Of a stretch of DNA of 64,000 nt, positions 23,835-32,540 are shown piece by piece. The translations under genes were made by a program, and so were the position numbers. This stretch comes from Suttonella indologenes (GTDB lineage: Bacteria > Pseudomonadota > Gammaproteobacteria > Cardiobacteriales > Cardiobacteriaceae). The number at the start of each line of letters is the position of its first letter. The first letter of the stretch is position 1. Where the stretch lies: the NCBI RefSeq assembly GCF_900460215.1, contig NZ_UHIA01000004.1, forward strand, positions 504,001 to 568,000, in the 5' to 3' direction. Below the pieces are notes generated by a model, which saw nothing but the letters and a program-made list of their open reading frames with translations, searched no databases and was not told the DNA's origin.

Positions 23835-24889
23835 TAGAGGGATTTCCTTGCTTTAAGCCACCAGCAGAAAATGCCGGTAAAAACCACGGCATGTACGATA
23901 AAGCTGCCCGGTAAGGCAGGCAGAGAGCCTTTGGTCACGGCTTTCACAGCGTTATCAAGGGCGCTGCTGTAGATGGCGAATAACAAGAATGCGGGAAGGA
24001 GTTTTTGTTGGCGTCCTTTGCGCGGGCCTGTGTGGGCAAGCATGGGGATGCACAAGCAGAAAATCAGCATGGCGACGGCGGGATTAAGGCGGGTTTGCCA
24101 TTCGGCGAGATGTTCGCGGCTGTCGGTGCCCAGTTCTGCAGTAGGGAGGTTGCGCAGACGTTCGTCGCGGCGGCTTTCGCTGCTCGGCAAATGCAACTCG
24201 GCGGCGCGGAATTCGGTGTAACCGGCTTCTTGCATGTCATGGTTATCCTGCCAAGCAATACGCGTTCCTTGCTTGAGATGCAGGAAATGCTCCGTGCCGC
24301 GGGTTTCGATGCGTCCGCTGTCGGAAAAGATGACGGCATTGTTGCCTGCACCGTGTTGGGCGATGAAGAAGTCTTGATAGGCGCCGGCATTGAAATCGCC
24401 GGTGTGGATGCTGATGCCGTTGTCAAGGCGGCGGAAACTGTTGGCGCTAAGCAGGGCAAAGCTGGCTTGCTGTCGGGCTTGGTCGCGGATGGCGGCGCTT
24501 TGGCGGTACACATCGGGCATAATCATCAGCGTGAGATACAAGAGCAGGGTGCAGACGGGAGCGGCGCTTACAAAGATGATGCGGTGGATGTGGGCGCGGC
24601 TGATGCCGCTGGCGAATACGGCGCTCATTTCTTGGTCGCTGTAGAGGCGGCTTAGGGTCATGACCGCGGCTAAAATCAGGGCGACCGGAATTAAAATAAT
24701 CAGCATATTTACCGCCTGCAAGCCGATCAGCTGCCACACGGCGGACAGGCTCATGTCGCCCGCCACCGCGGCGGAGAGCAGGCGCGCTAGGCGAAAGCTC
24801 AAAATAATTGCCAGCAAAATGATGATAATGGCGATGAATAAGGCGGCGATTTCGCGCATGATGTAGCGGTAAAGGGTAGGAAGCCTCAT
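23834..24889 (-). CDS. lptF: LPS export permease LptF
   Basis: A 351-residue paralogue of LptG with the same layout: N-terminal spans, a periplasmic jellyroll domain and C-terminal spans. The start RYIMREIAALFIAIIIILLAI and LYSDQEMSAVFASGISRAHI near residue 90 are typical of LptF. Divergent from pepA across 94 bases, the common lptFG / pepA arrangement in proteobacteria. Confidence 0.93.
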   Translation of the reverse strand: MRLPTLYRYIMREIAALFIAIIIILLAIILSFRLARLLSAAVAGDMSLSAVWQLIGLQAVNMLIILIPVALILAAVMTLSRLYSDQEMSAVFASGISRAHIHRIIFVSAAPVCTLLLYLTLMIMPDVYRQSAAIRDQARQQASFALLSANSFRRLDNGISIHTGDFNAGAYQDFFIAQHGAGNNAVIFSDSGRIETRGTEHFLHLKQGTRIAWQDNHDMQEAGYTEFRAAELHLPSSESRRDERLRNLPTAELGTDSREHLAEWQTRLNPAVAMLIFCLCIPMLAHTGPRKGRQQKLLPAFLLFAIYSSALDNAVKAVTKGSLPALPGSFIVHAVVFTGIFCWWLKARKSL

Positions 24890-24983
24890 GTTTCCTTCGT
24901 CTGAATTCGTTATGTGATTATGGTATTCTAAACTGTTTTGAGGGCTGAGGTTAAGCCTGTCTTTGTTTTTTACAGGGTGCTTT

Positions 24984-26465
24984 ATGAATGTGATTGCTAA
25001 AAATGCGCAGGCGGCGAAAGTCGGCGCTGATGTCTTGGTGCTGTGGTTGGATGATAAAGGGCGTTTTGGCGAGGCTTTGCAGGCTGTGGATAAGGCGTCG
25101 GAGGGCTATTTTTCCGCGCGTCAGCAGGCGGGTGATTTGCCGGAGGCGGGCAAATGGGCTTTGTTCCATGCGGTCGAGGGCGTGAAAGCGGCGCGCGTAT
25201 TGGTATTGTGTTTGTCGGCAGGCGAGGGGGCTTTGCGTCAGATAGCGCCTGCGGTTTGGTCGCAGATTGCCGAGCATCGCTGGGATAAATGCGTTTTTGC
25301 TTTGCAAGATGTGCCGGTAAGTCGGGCGGCGCGTGTTTTTGTCGGCGCTTTATATCATAGCGCTTATCGTTTTGAGCAGTTTAAGACGATAAGCGACAGC
25401 GATAAAAAGGCGGCAAAATGGCGCAAGAAATGGCAGGGCGAATGGCTGCTTGAGAAAAAAGAGACTCAGGTCGAGCAGGATTTGGCTTGGGCGGATGCTT
25501 TGAATGCGGGTTGCAGTTTGACGCGCGATTTGGGCAATACGCCGCCGAATGTGTGTACGCCCCGCTGGTTGGCGGAACAAGCCGAGCAATTGGCGGAGCA
25601 ATATGAGGATTTATCGGTAAAAGTGCTGAAAACCAAAGAGATTAAGGCTTTGGAAATGGGTGCTTTGCTCTGTGTGGCGCAAGGATCGGTTCAGGAGCCG
25701 CGTTTTATTACGATGAGCTATCAGCCGGCAAAAGCGGTGAATAAAAAGCCGGTGGTCTTGGTGGGCAAGGGCGTGACTTTCGATTCCGGCGGTATTTCGA
25801 TTAAACCTGCCGATGGCATGGATTTGATGAAATACGATATGGGCGGTGCGGCGGCGGTATTCGGCGCGATGGCGGCGGTGGCAAAGGCGGCATTGCCTGT
25901 GCATGTGGTGGCTTTGATTCCTGCGGTGGAGAATTTGCCCAGCGGTGCGGCGGTCAAGCCCGGCGATATTGTGCGCAGCATGTCTGGCAAGACGATTGAG
26001 ATTTTAAATACGGATGCCGAAGGGCGTTTGATTCTCTGTGATGCTTTGACTTATGCCGAGCGCTACGAACCGCAGGCGGTAATTGATTTGGCGACCTTGA
26101 CCGGCGCTTGTGTGATTGCTCTCGGCTCGCCGCGCGCGGGCTTGTTCGGCAATAATGCGGAGCTGGAGCAGGCTTTGTATTTGGCGGGAGAAGCGGTGCA
26201 TGACCGCGTTTGGCGTATGCCTTTGGATGAGGATTATCTCGAGATGATGAAGAGTCCTTTTGCGGATTTGGCGAATGCTTCTAGCGTGCGCGAGGCGGGG
26301 GCGGTAACGGCAGCGGCATTTTTAAGCCAGTTTGCGCAAAAATACGATTGGGCGCATTTGGATATTGCCGGCGTAGCTTGGCAGCGTGGCGGCGGTAAAG
26401 GCGGTACGGGTCGTCCCGTAGCTTTATTATTGGAATATTTCACGCGCTTGGCAGGGAAAAAATAA
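24984..26465 (+). CDS. pepA: Leucyl aminopeptidase PepA
   Basis: A 493-residue M17 metallo-aminopeptidase; E. coli PepA also binds DNA at the carAB and cer sites. The signature NTDAEGRL is at about residues 342-349. The metal-site Lys/Asp are in VGKGVTFDSGGISIKP and KYDMGGAAAVFGAM, and the Arg motif is in LFGNNAEL and following. I start it at 24984 (MNVIAKNAQAAK), after ACAGGG; an upstream in-frame ATG has no ribosome site. holC, often next, is absent; rsmG follows after 3 bases. Confidence 0.95.
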   Translation: MNVIAKNAQAAKVGADVLVLWLDDKGRFGEALQAVDKASEGYFSARQQAGDLPEAGKWALFHAVEGVKAARVLVLCLSAGEGALRQIAPAVWSQIAEHRWDKCVFALQDVPVSRAARVFVGALYHSAYRFEQFKTISDSDKKAAKWRKKWQGEWLLEKKETQVEQDLAWADALNAGCSLTRDLGNTPPNVCTPRWLAEQAEQLAEQYEDLSVKVLKTKEIKALEMGALLCVAQGSVQEPRFITMSYQPAKAVNKKPVVLVGKGVTFDSGGISIKPADGMDLMKYDMGGAAAVFGAMAAVAKAALPVHVVALIPAVENLPSGAAVKPGDIVRSMSGKTIEILNTDAEGRLILCDALTYAERYEPQAVIDLATLTGACVIALGSPRAGLFGNNAELEQALYLAGEAVHDRVWRMPLDEDYLEMMKSPFADLANASSVREAGAVTAAAFLSQFAQKYDWAHLDIAGVAWQRGGGKGGTGRPVALLLEYFTRLAGKK

Positions 26466-26468
26466 TTC

Positions 26469-27104
26469 ATGTCAGTGAGTGCTTTGCTTGAGCTGGGTTT
26501 GGCGGCATTAGCCATCGATGTGCCGCCTTCCTTGTCTGCGCGCTTGCAAGAATATTTGCAGCTTTTGGAGAAATGGAACCGCGTGCATAATTTGACGGCG
26601 GTGCGTGCGCCTGAGGAGCAGGTGCGCCTGCATCTCTTGGATTGCTTGGCGCTTGTGCCTTTGCTGAACGCCTCTGCGCTGCGGATTGCCGATATCGGCA
26701 GCGGCGCGGGTTTCCCCGGTCTGATGTGGGCAATGGCAAGACCGCAATGGTCGCTGTATTTGGTTGAATCCAATCATAAAAAAACGGCGTTTTTACGCGA
26801 AGCGGTACGCTGTCTGGCTTTGGAGAATGTGCAGGTCATCGCTAAGCGTGCCGAGCAATGGCAGCCAGAACAGGCGATGGATTGGATTGTCAGCCGCGCG
26901 ATGGCAGATATTGACGGCTTTGTGCGCGTGAGCGCGCATTTGGGGCATGCGGACAGCACATGGGGCTTGATGAAAGCGCATGATGATGAGCAATGCAGCA
27001 TCGCGGGATTTGTGAAAAGCACCGTGCAGCAGGTGCATGTGCCGCTGCTGGATGCGCCGCGTTTATGGGTTTGCGTACGGCGGGAGGCGGTAGATGGCAA
27101 CTAA
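26469..27104 (+). CDS. rsmG: 16S rRNA (guanine-527-N7) methyltransferase
   Basis: A 211-residue methyltransferase (formerly GidB) modifying G527 of 16S rRNA. It has YLQLLEKWNRVHNLTAVR near residue 31, the SAM loop ADIGSGAGFPGL at about 77-88, and a later SRAMADIDGFV. It overlaps parA by 11 bases. The rsmG-parA-parB-atp order is a common near-origin arrangement, although mnmG and dnaA are not in this window. Confidence 0.94.
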   Translation: MSVSALLELGLAALAIDVPPSLSARLQEYLQLLEKWNRVHNLTAVRAPEEQVRLHLLDCLALVPLLNASALRIADIGSGAGFPGLMWAMARPQWSLYLVESNHKKTAFLREAVRCLALENVQVIAKRAEQWQPEQAMDWIVSRAMADIDGFVRVSAHLGHADSTWGLMKAHDDEQCSIAGFVKSTVQQVHVPLLDAPRLWVCVRREAVDGN

Positions 27105-27864
27105 GATTATTGCGGTCAGCAATCAAAAAGGCGGTGTCGGCAAAACCACCAGCGCAGTCAGTCTTGCGGCAGCTTTTGCGGCGGAAGGCAAAAAAACGCT
27201 GCTGATCGATATGGATCCCCAATGCAATGCCACCGTGGCTTGCGGCGTGGCGCATCGGGAAATCGAATTCGGCGTCATGGAAGTTTTAACAGGCGGCAAA
27301 GCGCCTGAAGATGTCTGTCTGCATTTGCCCGACAGCGGTATTTGGCTCTTGCCCGCCAATGAAAATTTAAGCGCCGACGACAAAGATTTAGCCGCCCAAG
27401 CGGCAAGACACAGCGCCTTGCAGCGCCATTGCACGGGCTGGATAGAGGGCTTCGATTGGGTCTTTATCGACTGTCCGCCGACATTAAACATATTAACCGT
27501 CAATGCCTTAGTGGCAGCGCAATATGTGCTGGTGCCGATTCAATGCGAATATTTCGCTTTGGAAGGCGTGGGCGCATTATTGGATACGGTCGGACAGGTG
27601 CGGCAAAGCATTAATCCCGATTTGCGTGTGGCGGGTTTTTTGCGCACCATGTTCGATCCGCGTTCGCGGCTGACGCGCGAAGTCTCGGATAATTTGATTG
27701 AGCATCTGAAAGGACTGGTTTTTAACGAAATTATTCCGCGCAATGTGCGCTTGGCGGAAGCGCCCAGCTACGGACAGCCGATTGTGCAATACGATCCGCG
27801 CTCAAAAGGCGCTTTGGCATATCAGGCGGTGGCACAGGAATTGGCGCAGCGTTTAGGGAATTGA
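27094..27864 (+). CDS. parA: Chromosome-partition ATPase ParA
   Basis: A 256-residue ParA/Soj ATPase. The deviant Walker A KGGVGKTTSAVSLAAAFA is at about residues 11-28, the A' motif DMDPQCNATVACG follows, and Walker B WVFIDCPPTLNILT is near 129-142. It works with ParB bound at parS to move replication origins apart. Overlaps rsmG; parB follows after 16 bases. Confidence 0.95.
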   Translation: MATKIIAVSNQKGGVGKTTSAVSLAAAFAAEGKKTLLIDMDPQCNATVACGVAHREIEFGVMEVLTGGKAPEDVCLHLPDSGIWLLPANENLSADDKDLAAQAARHSALQRHCTGWIEGFDWVFIDCPPTLNILTVNALVAAQYVLVPIQCEYFALEGVGALLDTVGQVRQSINPDLRVAGFLRTMFDPRSRLTREVSDNLIEHLKGLVFNEIIPRNVRLAEAPSYGQPIVQYDPRSKGALAYQAVAQELAQRLGN

Positions 27865-27880
27865 GGCATAAGGAGAAAGG

Positions 27881-28753
27881 ATGAAAAAAGGCGGTTTAAG
27901 CAAGGGTTTGGGCGATATTTTGAACGACAGCGGACGCGATGTACTGGCAAAACCCGAATTAGAAACGCTGAAAGAAATCGATGTGGCGCGGATTCAGGCA
28001 GGACGCTATCAGCCGCGCCGCCTTTTTGACGAGCAGACGCTCAGCGAATTGGCGCAATCGATTAGCGAACACGGCGTATTGCAACCCTTAGTCGTACGCC
28101 CGATCGGACATGAACGCTATGAAATAGTCGCCGGCGAGCGGCGTTTTCGCGCCTCGCAAAGAGCGGGCTTAAACAAAGTGCCCTGCGTGGTCAAACATTA
28201 TGACGACCGCCAAGCCCTTGCCGTGGCATTGATTGAAAACCTGCAACGCTCCGACTTAAATGCCTTGGAAGAAGCGCAGGGCTTGCAGCAATTGGCGAAT
28301 GAATTTTCTTTATCGCATGAACGTATTGCGCAATTAATCGGGCGCTCGCGCTCCGCCGTCAGCAATAGTTTGCGCCTGCTGGGATTAAGCGAGCCGGTAA
28401 AACAAGCCTTGAGCGATGAAAAAATCGATATGGGACATGCCCGCGCCTTGCTCAGCCTATCACCTGCCCAACAGCAAATGATGGTCGGCGAAATCATTGC
28501 CAAAGAACTGACCGTGCGCCAGACAGAAGCGCGGGTGCGGCAATTGCTTAAGGGCGAAGAAGAACAAGCGGTCAAAATACCTTTGAAAAACGCCGATATC
28601 GAAGCCCTTGAATCGCGCGTCAGCGATTTTCTCGGCTTTGCCGTGGCAATCAATCACAAGAAAAAAGGCAATGGCAAAATTGTCTTGAAATACCAATCCC
28701 TTGATGAATTGGAATCGATTTTCGGCAAATGGGGTTTTGATCAACGTTCCTAA
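27881..28753 (+). CDS. parB: Chromosome-partition protein ParB
   Basis: A 290-residue CTP-dependent DNA clamp. The N-terminal KKGGLSKGLGDIL is the ParA-stimulating peptide. VAGERRFRASQRAG (about residues 84-97) is the conserved CTP/arginine motif, and the helix-turn-helix reads SHERIAQLIGRSRSAVSNSLRLL (about 149-171). A C-terminal dimerisation domain follows. I saw no TGTTTCACGTGAAACA-type parS in the window. Confidence 0.95.
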   Translation: MKKGGLSKGLGDILNDSGRDVLAKPELETLKEIDVARIQAGRYQPRRLFDEQTLSELAQSISEHGVLQPLVVRPIGHERYEIVAGERRFRASQRAGLNKVPCVVKHYDDRQALAVALIENLQRSDLNALEEAQGLQQLANEFSLSHERIAQLIGRSRSAVSNSLRLLGLSEPVKQALSDEKIDMGHARALLSLSPAQQQMMVGEIIAKELTVRQTEARVRQLLKGEEEQAVKIPLKNADIEALESRVSDFLGFAVAINHKKKGNGKIVLKYQSLDELESIFGKWGFDQRS

Positions 28754-28782
28754 GACTTCAAGCGCAGTTGCCATTTGTGCAA

Positions 28783-28816
28783 ATATCGCCCGATAAGTAT
28801 CGGGCGATATTTTTTA
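28783..28816. terminator. Bidirectional terminator, parB / lipoprotein
   Basis: Perfect 12-bp stem ATATCGCCCGAT / ATCGGGCGATAT with loop AAGT, followed by T6 on the plus strand. It serves the convergent genes on each side. Confidence 0.9.
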
Positions 28817-29536
28817 CTTTTCAGCCGGCAGAGATAAGAGCAGAGCCGGTACGGCGACGACGGCAATTGCGGCATCGGTAGTAAGAGCGATAGGTGTTGC
28901 GACGATGGTCAAGAGTACGTCAAGCATATCTTTCGATTTCTTTTCTGTTCGGCGCATTTCCAGACTGACAGGCACATATTGCTCAAAGCGGTAATCCACT
29001 TTGAAATTTTCCGGTTTGGAGAAGGTTTTCCCGACGGCGGAAAAGCAGCGATGGTATTGCTGCGGCATTTCTGCTGCCGGTGTAAATTTCTCACGCAAAA
29101 GTTCCGTTTGTTCTTGTGCTGCTTGGGTGGCGGAAAGATGCTCAGGAATGTCATAACGCAGGCAGAAACGGCTGCTGAAAGTCGGATCTTTTTCTTCGCT
29201 GAGCACTGCCGGCAAAGCGGGCAGCGGTTTGCGGTTATTGTGGTCAAAGATTTGATAGCGCTGGCTGAGTTTGGCATTAAGCACTGTTTGAATGTCTTCA
29301 GAGGAATCAGGGTTTAGCACATACCAATAGCGTTCGCCCATCATAATGAGGCTGCCGGCTTCCAGTTGTGCGGTAGTGGTTTTGACTTGTCCGAAGGCAT
29401 GGATTTTATCGCTGCCGATATCCTGATAAGAAATGGAAATATCGTCGCTTGTGGCTTCGCTCCAGAGATGGCCGGTTACGCAGCCATTGAGAAGAAAAGC
29501 GGCTGATAACATAAAGGGAATAAATGATTTTTTCAT
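28814..29536 (-). CDS. Uncharacterised lipoprotein
   Basis: A 240-residue protein starting MKKSFIPFMLSAAFLLNGC, a classical signal peptide with lipobox LLNGC. The mature part has no motif I recognise. It ends in two hydrophobic stretches, DVLLTIVATPIALTTDAAIAVV and VPALLLSLP. I chose the start at 29536 because it begins the signal peptide. It lies alone, convergent with parB. Function unknown. Confidence 0.7.
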   Translation of the reverse strand: MKKSFIPFMLSAAFLLNGCVTGHLWSEATSDDISISYQDIGSDKIHAFGQVKTTTAQLEAGSLIMMGERYWYVLNPDSSEDIQTVLNAKLSQRYQIFDHNNRKPLPALPAVLSEEKDPTFSSRFCLRYDIPEHLSATQAAQEQTELLREKFTPAAEMPQQYHRCFSAVGKTFSKPENFKVDYRFEQYVPVSLEMRRTEKKSKDMLDVLLTIVATPIALTTDAAIAVVAVPALLLSLPAEK

Positions 29537-29673
29537 GATGTTGTCTTTTAGCTTAAATGAATACCTCATCTTAACATGAAATTAGAGATATACGTTTGAA
29601 ATTAATAATTTACATGAAGATAAGCGACCGTTATTATCGGAGAATCGAAAAATACTACGGCTTATCCTGCTAC

Positions 29674-29779
29674 TATAGCGGGAAAGTGGAAATTAGTATA
29701 AGGCGGCGAGCCGCAGATAGTACAACAGCGTACGGCAAGGCGGGCCAAGGCCGTAATATTTTTTCAACTCTTTGACTAT
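29674..29779 (-). repeat. Correia-like MITE, copy 1
   Basis: About 106 bp, TATAG ... CTAT ends. On the minus strand the core reads ATTACGGCC, CGCCTTGCCGTACGCTG, TTGTACTATCTGCGGCTC, GCCGCCTTATACT, the same core as the elements at 50491 and 59206. It lies between the lipoprotein gene and the atp promoter. Other than this, the 29537-29960 gap shows nothing I can assign. Confidence 0.75.
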
Positions 29780-29961
29780 CTCTGTCCTGTTTAAGGTTCG
29801 CTGTCTTGTATTATTTTTCTACGTCTTCGATTTAGTCCGGGCGGCACTTTTCTTCATGGTGAGAATATAAATGATGCAGAGAGTGATTGTTCTAAGTCTC
29901 GATTAATTCTATAATTCTCTTTGTTTGAGTGGTAAAAATGGAGGTTTTGGTGAGTTTTTCG

Positions 29962-29990
29962 TTGACCGCGTGTGTGCTAGCTTTTATAAT
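29962..29990 (+). promoter_or_regulatory. Promoter of the atp operon
   Basis: TTGACC, a 17-base spacer and a perfect TATAAT, ending 17 bases before atpI. It predicts a very short leader of about 10 bases. Confidence 0.85.
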
Positions 29991-30007
29991 TCCGACAATA
30001 AACGCAA

Positions 30008-30358
30008 ATGCAAAAAACAGTAGTTAAATTACTAGTTACACAAACGGTAATTGCTATCGTTTTGCTAGTGCTGACATGGCTGTCAGCTTATCGTTATCTT
30101 GCTCATCCAATATTCTTAGGTACTCTCGTTAGTATTATAACAAGCGCTGCATTGATGCTAGTTATAAGAAAATTGCCGAAGGTATTGAAGGCAAGAACGT
30201 TTTATGCGCTGATGTGGTTATGTGAAATATTAAAATGGTTGATCATTATTATCTTGATGATCATTTTTCTGAAAATGCAAGTAAATGCCTTGGGGTTAGT
30301 CATAGGATTTGCGACAACCTATGTAGGCGGCTATTTTATGATGCTTATACTGAAGTGA
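30008..30358 (+). CDS. atpI: ATP synthase accessory protein AtpI
   Basis: A 116-residue protein with four hydrophobic segments. AtpI helps assemble the c-ring and is not part of the final enzyme. The sequence is poorly conserved in general; the assignment rests on size, topology and its place right before atpB. First gene of the operon, just after a strong promoter. Confidence 0.85.
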   Translation: MQKTVVKLLVTQTVIAIVLLVLTWLSAYRYLAHPIFLGTLVSIITSAALMLVIRKLPKVLKARTFYALMWLCEILKWLIIIILMIIFLKMQVNALGLVIGFATTYVGGYFMMLILK

Positions 30359-30364
30359 GGAAAT

Positions 30365-31171
30365 ATGGCAGGGGCAGAACATAGCGGTAAAACCGGTGCT
30401 GCGGAATTTATCCAACATCATATGACCAATCTTGTGATTGGCGAACCGGGAACATTTTGGTCTTTACATATTGATACGCTCTTTTTCTCTATTCTTTTAG
30501 GTGTGTTGTTTTGTTGGTTTTTTTATAGCATTGCGAAAAAAATGGACAGCGGCGTACCTGGTTTTGCTCAAAACTTTGCCGAGATGATTTTTGATTTTGT
30601 CAATGATGCGGTTAAAGATTTTTACGGCAAATCAAGAGCAGATATCGGTTCCTTAGCTTTAACGGTATTCTGTTGGATTTTATTGTGGAACGTGATGGAC
30701 CTCATTCCTGTCGATTTGCTTCCGGCGGCCGCTTCTTTGGTCGGAATTCCTTATCTGAAAGTAGTGCCTTCGACAGACGTGAACGCGACCTTTGCCTTAT
30801 CAATCACTATTGTGGTTTTGACTTATGTGTATGCTTTTAAGGCGAATCATGGCGCGATGGGCTTGTTGAAAGCAATGGGGTCTCATCCTTTCGAGGCAGA
30901 AGTACTGTGGAAAAAGGCACTGTTATTCCCAATAAATTTTGCGTTAAAAATTGTTGAAGATTTCGCTAAGATTATCTCTTTATCATTGCGTTTGTTTGGT
31001 AATCTGTTTGCAGGCGAATTAGTCTTTATTCTGATTGCTTTGTTACCATTTTTTGTTCAGTTTATACCGGGCGGTGCTTGGGCTATCTTCCATATTTTGG
31101 TAGTTATCCTGCAAGCCTATATTTTTATGATTTTGACAATCGTCTATATGTCGATGGCAGAATCTCACTAA
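30365..31171 (+). CDS. atpB: ATP synthase subunit a
   Basis: A 268-residue membrane subunit forming the proton half-channels next to the c-ring. The essential Arg lies in SLSLRLFGNLFAGELVFI (about residues 205-222), as in all family members. Several spans and a Pro/Gly-rich QFIPGGAWAIFHILVVILQAYIF near the end fit well. Six bases after atpI. Confidence 0.96.
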   Translation: MAGAEHSGKTGAAEFIQHHMTNLVIGEPGTFWSLHIDTLFFSILLGVLFCWFFYSIAKKMDSGVPGFAQNFAEMIFDFVNDAVKDFYGKSRADIGSLALTVFCWILLWNVMDLIPVDLLPAAASLVGIPYLKVVPSTDVNATFALSITIVVLTYVYAFKANHGAMGLLKAMGSHPFEAEVLWKKALLFPINFALKIVEDFAKIISLSLRLFGNLFAGELVFILIALLPFFVQFIPGGAWAIFHILVVILQAYIFMILTIVYMSMAESH

Positions 31172-31207
31172 TTTTCCATTCATTTCATTTACTCTAGGAG
31201 GATACCC

Positions 31208-31483
31208 ATGGGAAATATTGAAGCGTTTATGCATATCCAAGGCTTTTCAGCAATTGCAATTGCCGTTATCTTAGGTTTGGCAGCAATGGCGACAGGTATT
31301 GGATTTGCTATTTTAGGTGGCAAATATATCGAAAGCAGTGCTCGTCAACCTGAAATGATGAACCCATTGCAAACCAAATTCTTCATTATCGCCGGTTTAT
31401 TAGATGCGATTGCGATGATTAGTGTGGTAATTGCATTGATTATGGTATTTGCTAATCCATTGCTTGGTGGAATTCAGCCGTAA
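31208..31483 (+). CDS. atpE: ATP synthase subunit c
   Basis: A 91-residue two-helix proteolipid. The proton-carrying carboxylate is Asp in GLLDAIAMISVVIALIMVF. The loop between helices is ARQPEMMNPLQ, normal for proteobacteria. The ribosome site AGGAGGATACCC is very strong, matching the need for about ten c copies per enzyme. Confidence 0.97.
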   Translation: MGNIEAFMHIQGFSAIAIAVILGLAAMATGIGFAILGGKYIESSARQPEMMNPLQTKFFIIAGLLDAIAMISVVIALIMVFANPLLGGIQP

Positions 31484-31512
31484 TTTGACATATCAACCAA
31501 AGGTACAATCCT

Positions 31513-31983
31513 ATGGATATTACTCTGACCCTAATTGGCCAGGTAGGCACTTTCCTAGTATTTTGGTGGTTCGTGCATAAAGTCATTTGGCCAATTTTTG
31601 CCAAAGTAGCTGCTGAACGTCAGCAAAAAATTGCTGAAGGTTTGAGTTTGGCAGACAGTGCACGTCACAAAATGCAAAGTGCGCAGCAAGAATCTGCAGA
31701 TTTGCTTGAGCAAACGAAAGCGCAAGCAAATGAAATTCTTGGTCGCGCACAAAAGCAAGCAAATGAAATCGTTGATGCTGCTCGTGAAGAAGCAAAAAAA
31801 GTGGGTGATTTAGAATTAAATCAAGCGCGTGCTCAAATTCAGCAAGAGAAAAATCAAGTATCACGCGAATTGCAATCAAAGCTTTCGGCTTTGGTTATAG
31901 AAGGTGCGGAAAAAGTCATTGGGCGTGAAGTAAATGCAAAAGATCATGAACGACTTTTGCAAGAATTAGCCGAGAAATTCTAA
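31513..31983 (+). CDS. atpF: ATP synthase subunit b
   Basis: A 156-residue peripheral stalk subunit. One N-terminal membrane span (about residues 4-26, TLIGQVGTFLVFWWFVHKVI) is followed by a long charged helix rich in Ala, Gln, Glu and Lys that forms the dimeric stalk. The length equals that of E. coli subunit b. Confidence 0.96.
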   Translation: MDITLTLIGQVGTFLVFWWFVHKVIWPIFAKVAAERQQKIAEGLSLADSARHKMQSAQQESADLLEQTKAQANEILGRAQKQANEIVDAAREEAKKVGDLELNQARAQIQQEKNQVSRELQSKLSALVIEGAEKVIGREVNAKDHERLLQELAEKF

Positions 31984-31984
31984 T

Positions 31985-32539
31985 ATGTCTCAATCTGAAA
32001 CTATTGCAAGACCTTATGCTAAAGCCGCATATCAACAGGCTTTAGCAAATGAATCTTTAGGAAAGTGGCAGGAATTTTTGCAGATTTCTGCATCATTTGC
32101 CAAAAATGAAGCAATTATTTCTCGATTAACCGTACCGGGCTTTTTTTCCGAATGGCAAAGTTGGCTTAATGAAAGCTTGGAAAAAAATCGCGGCGAAATA
32201 ATGCGGAAAGAAGAAGAAAATTTCTTGAATATTTTACAAGAAAATAATCGCCTTTCTGTTTTGCCCGAAATTGCCGAGCAATTTATATTGCAAATGCACC
32301 AAGCTGATGGCGTGTGTGAGGCTAAAGTTTATAGTGCTAAAGTCTTAGAATCGCAACAAAAAGCTAGCATTATAGAAATGTTAGAAAAAAAATTGGGTAA
32401 AAAAGTGCTGCTTGAGGTGATTGAGCAAGCTGATTTACTTGCTGGTGTCAGAATTGAGTATGATGGTTTGGTATTAGATCAGTCGACCAAAGGGCGGATT
32501 GAACAATTTGCCCAAAAGCTAGAAGATTTGAGGAATTAA
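31985..32539 (+). CDS. atpH: ATP synthase subunit delta
   Basis: A 184-residue stalk subunit joining the b dimer to the top of F1. The start ETIARPYAKAAYQQALAN and the end AGVRIEYDGLVLDQSTKGRI are the conserved family parts. One base after atpF and one before atpA, so translation is coupled. Confidence 0.95.
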   Translation: MSQSETIARPYAKAAYQQALANESLGKWQEFLQISASFAKNEAIISRLTVPGFFSEWQSWLNESLEKNRGEIMRKEEENFLNILQENNRLSVLPEIAEQFILQMHQADGVCEAKVYSAKVLESQQKASIIEMLEKKLGKKVLLEVIEQADLLAGVRIEYDGLVLDQSTKGRIEQFAQKLEDLRN

Positions 32540-32540
32540 A

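Noticed and set aside
29537..30007. Chromosomal origin between the lipoprotein gene and atpI
   Set aside because: No cluster of TTATCCACA-type boxes or parS was seen; the space holds a Correia-like element and the atp promoter.
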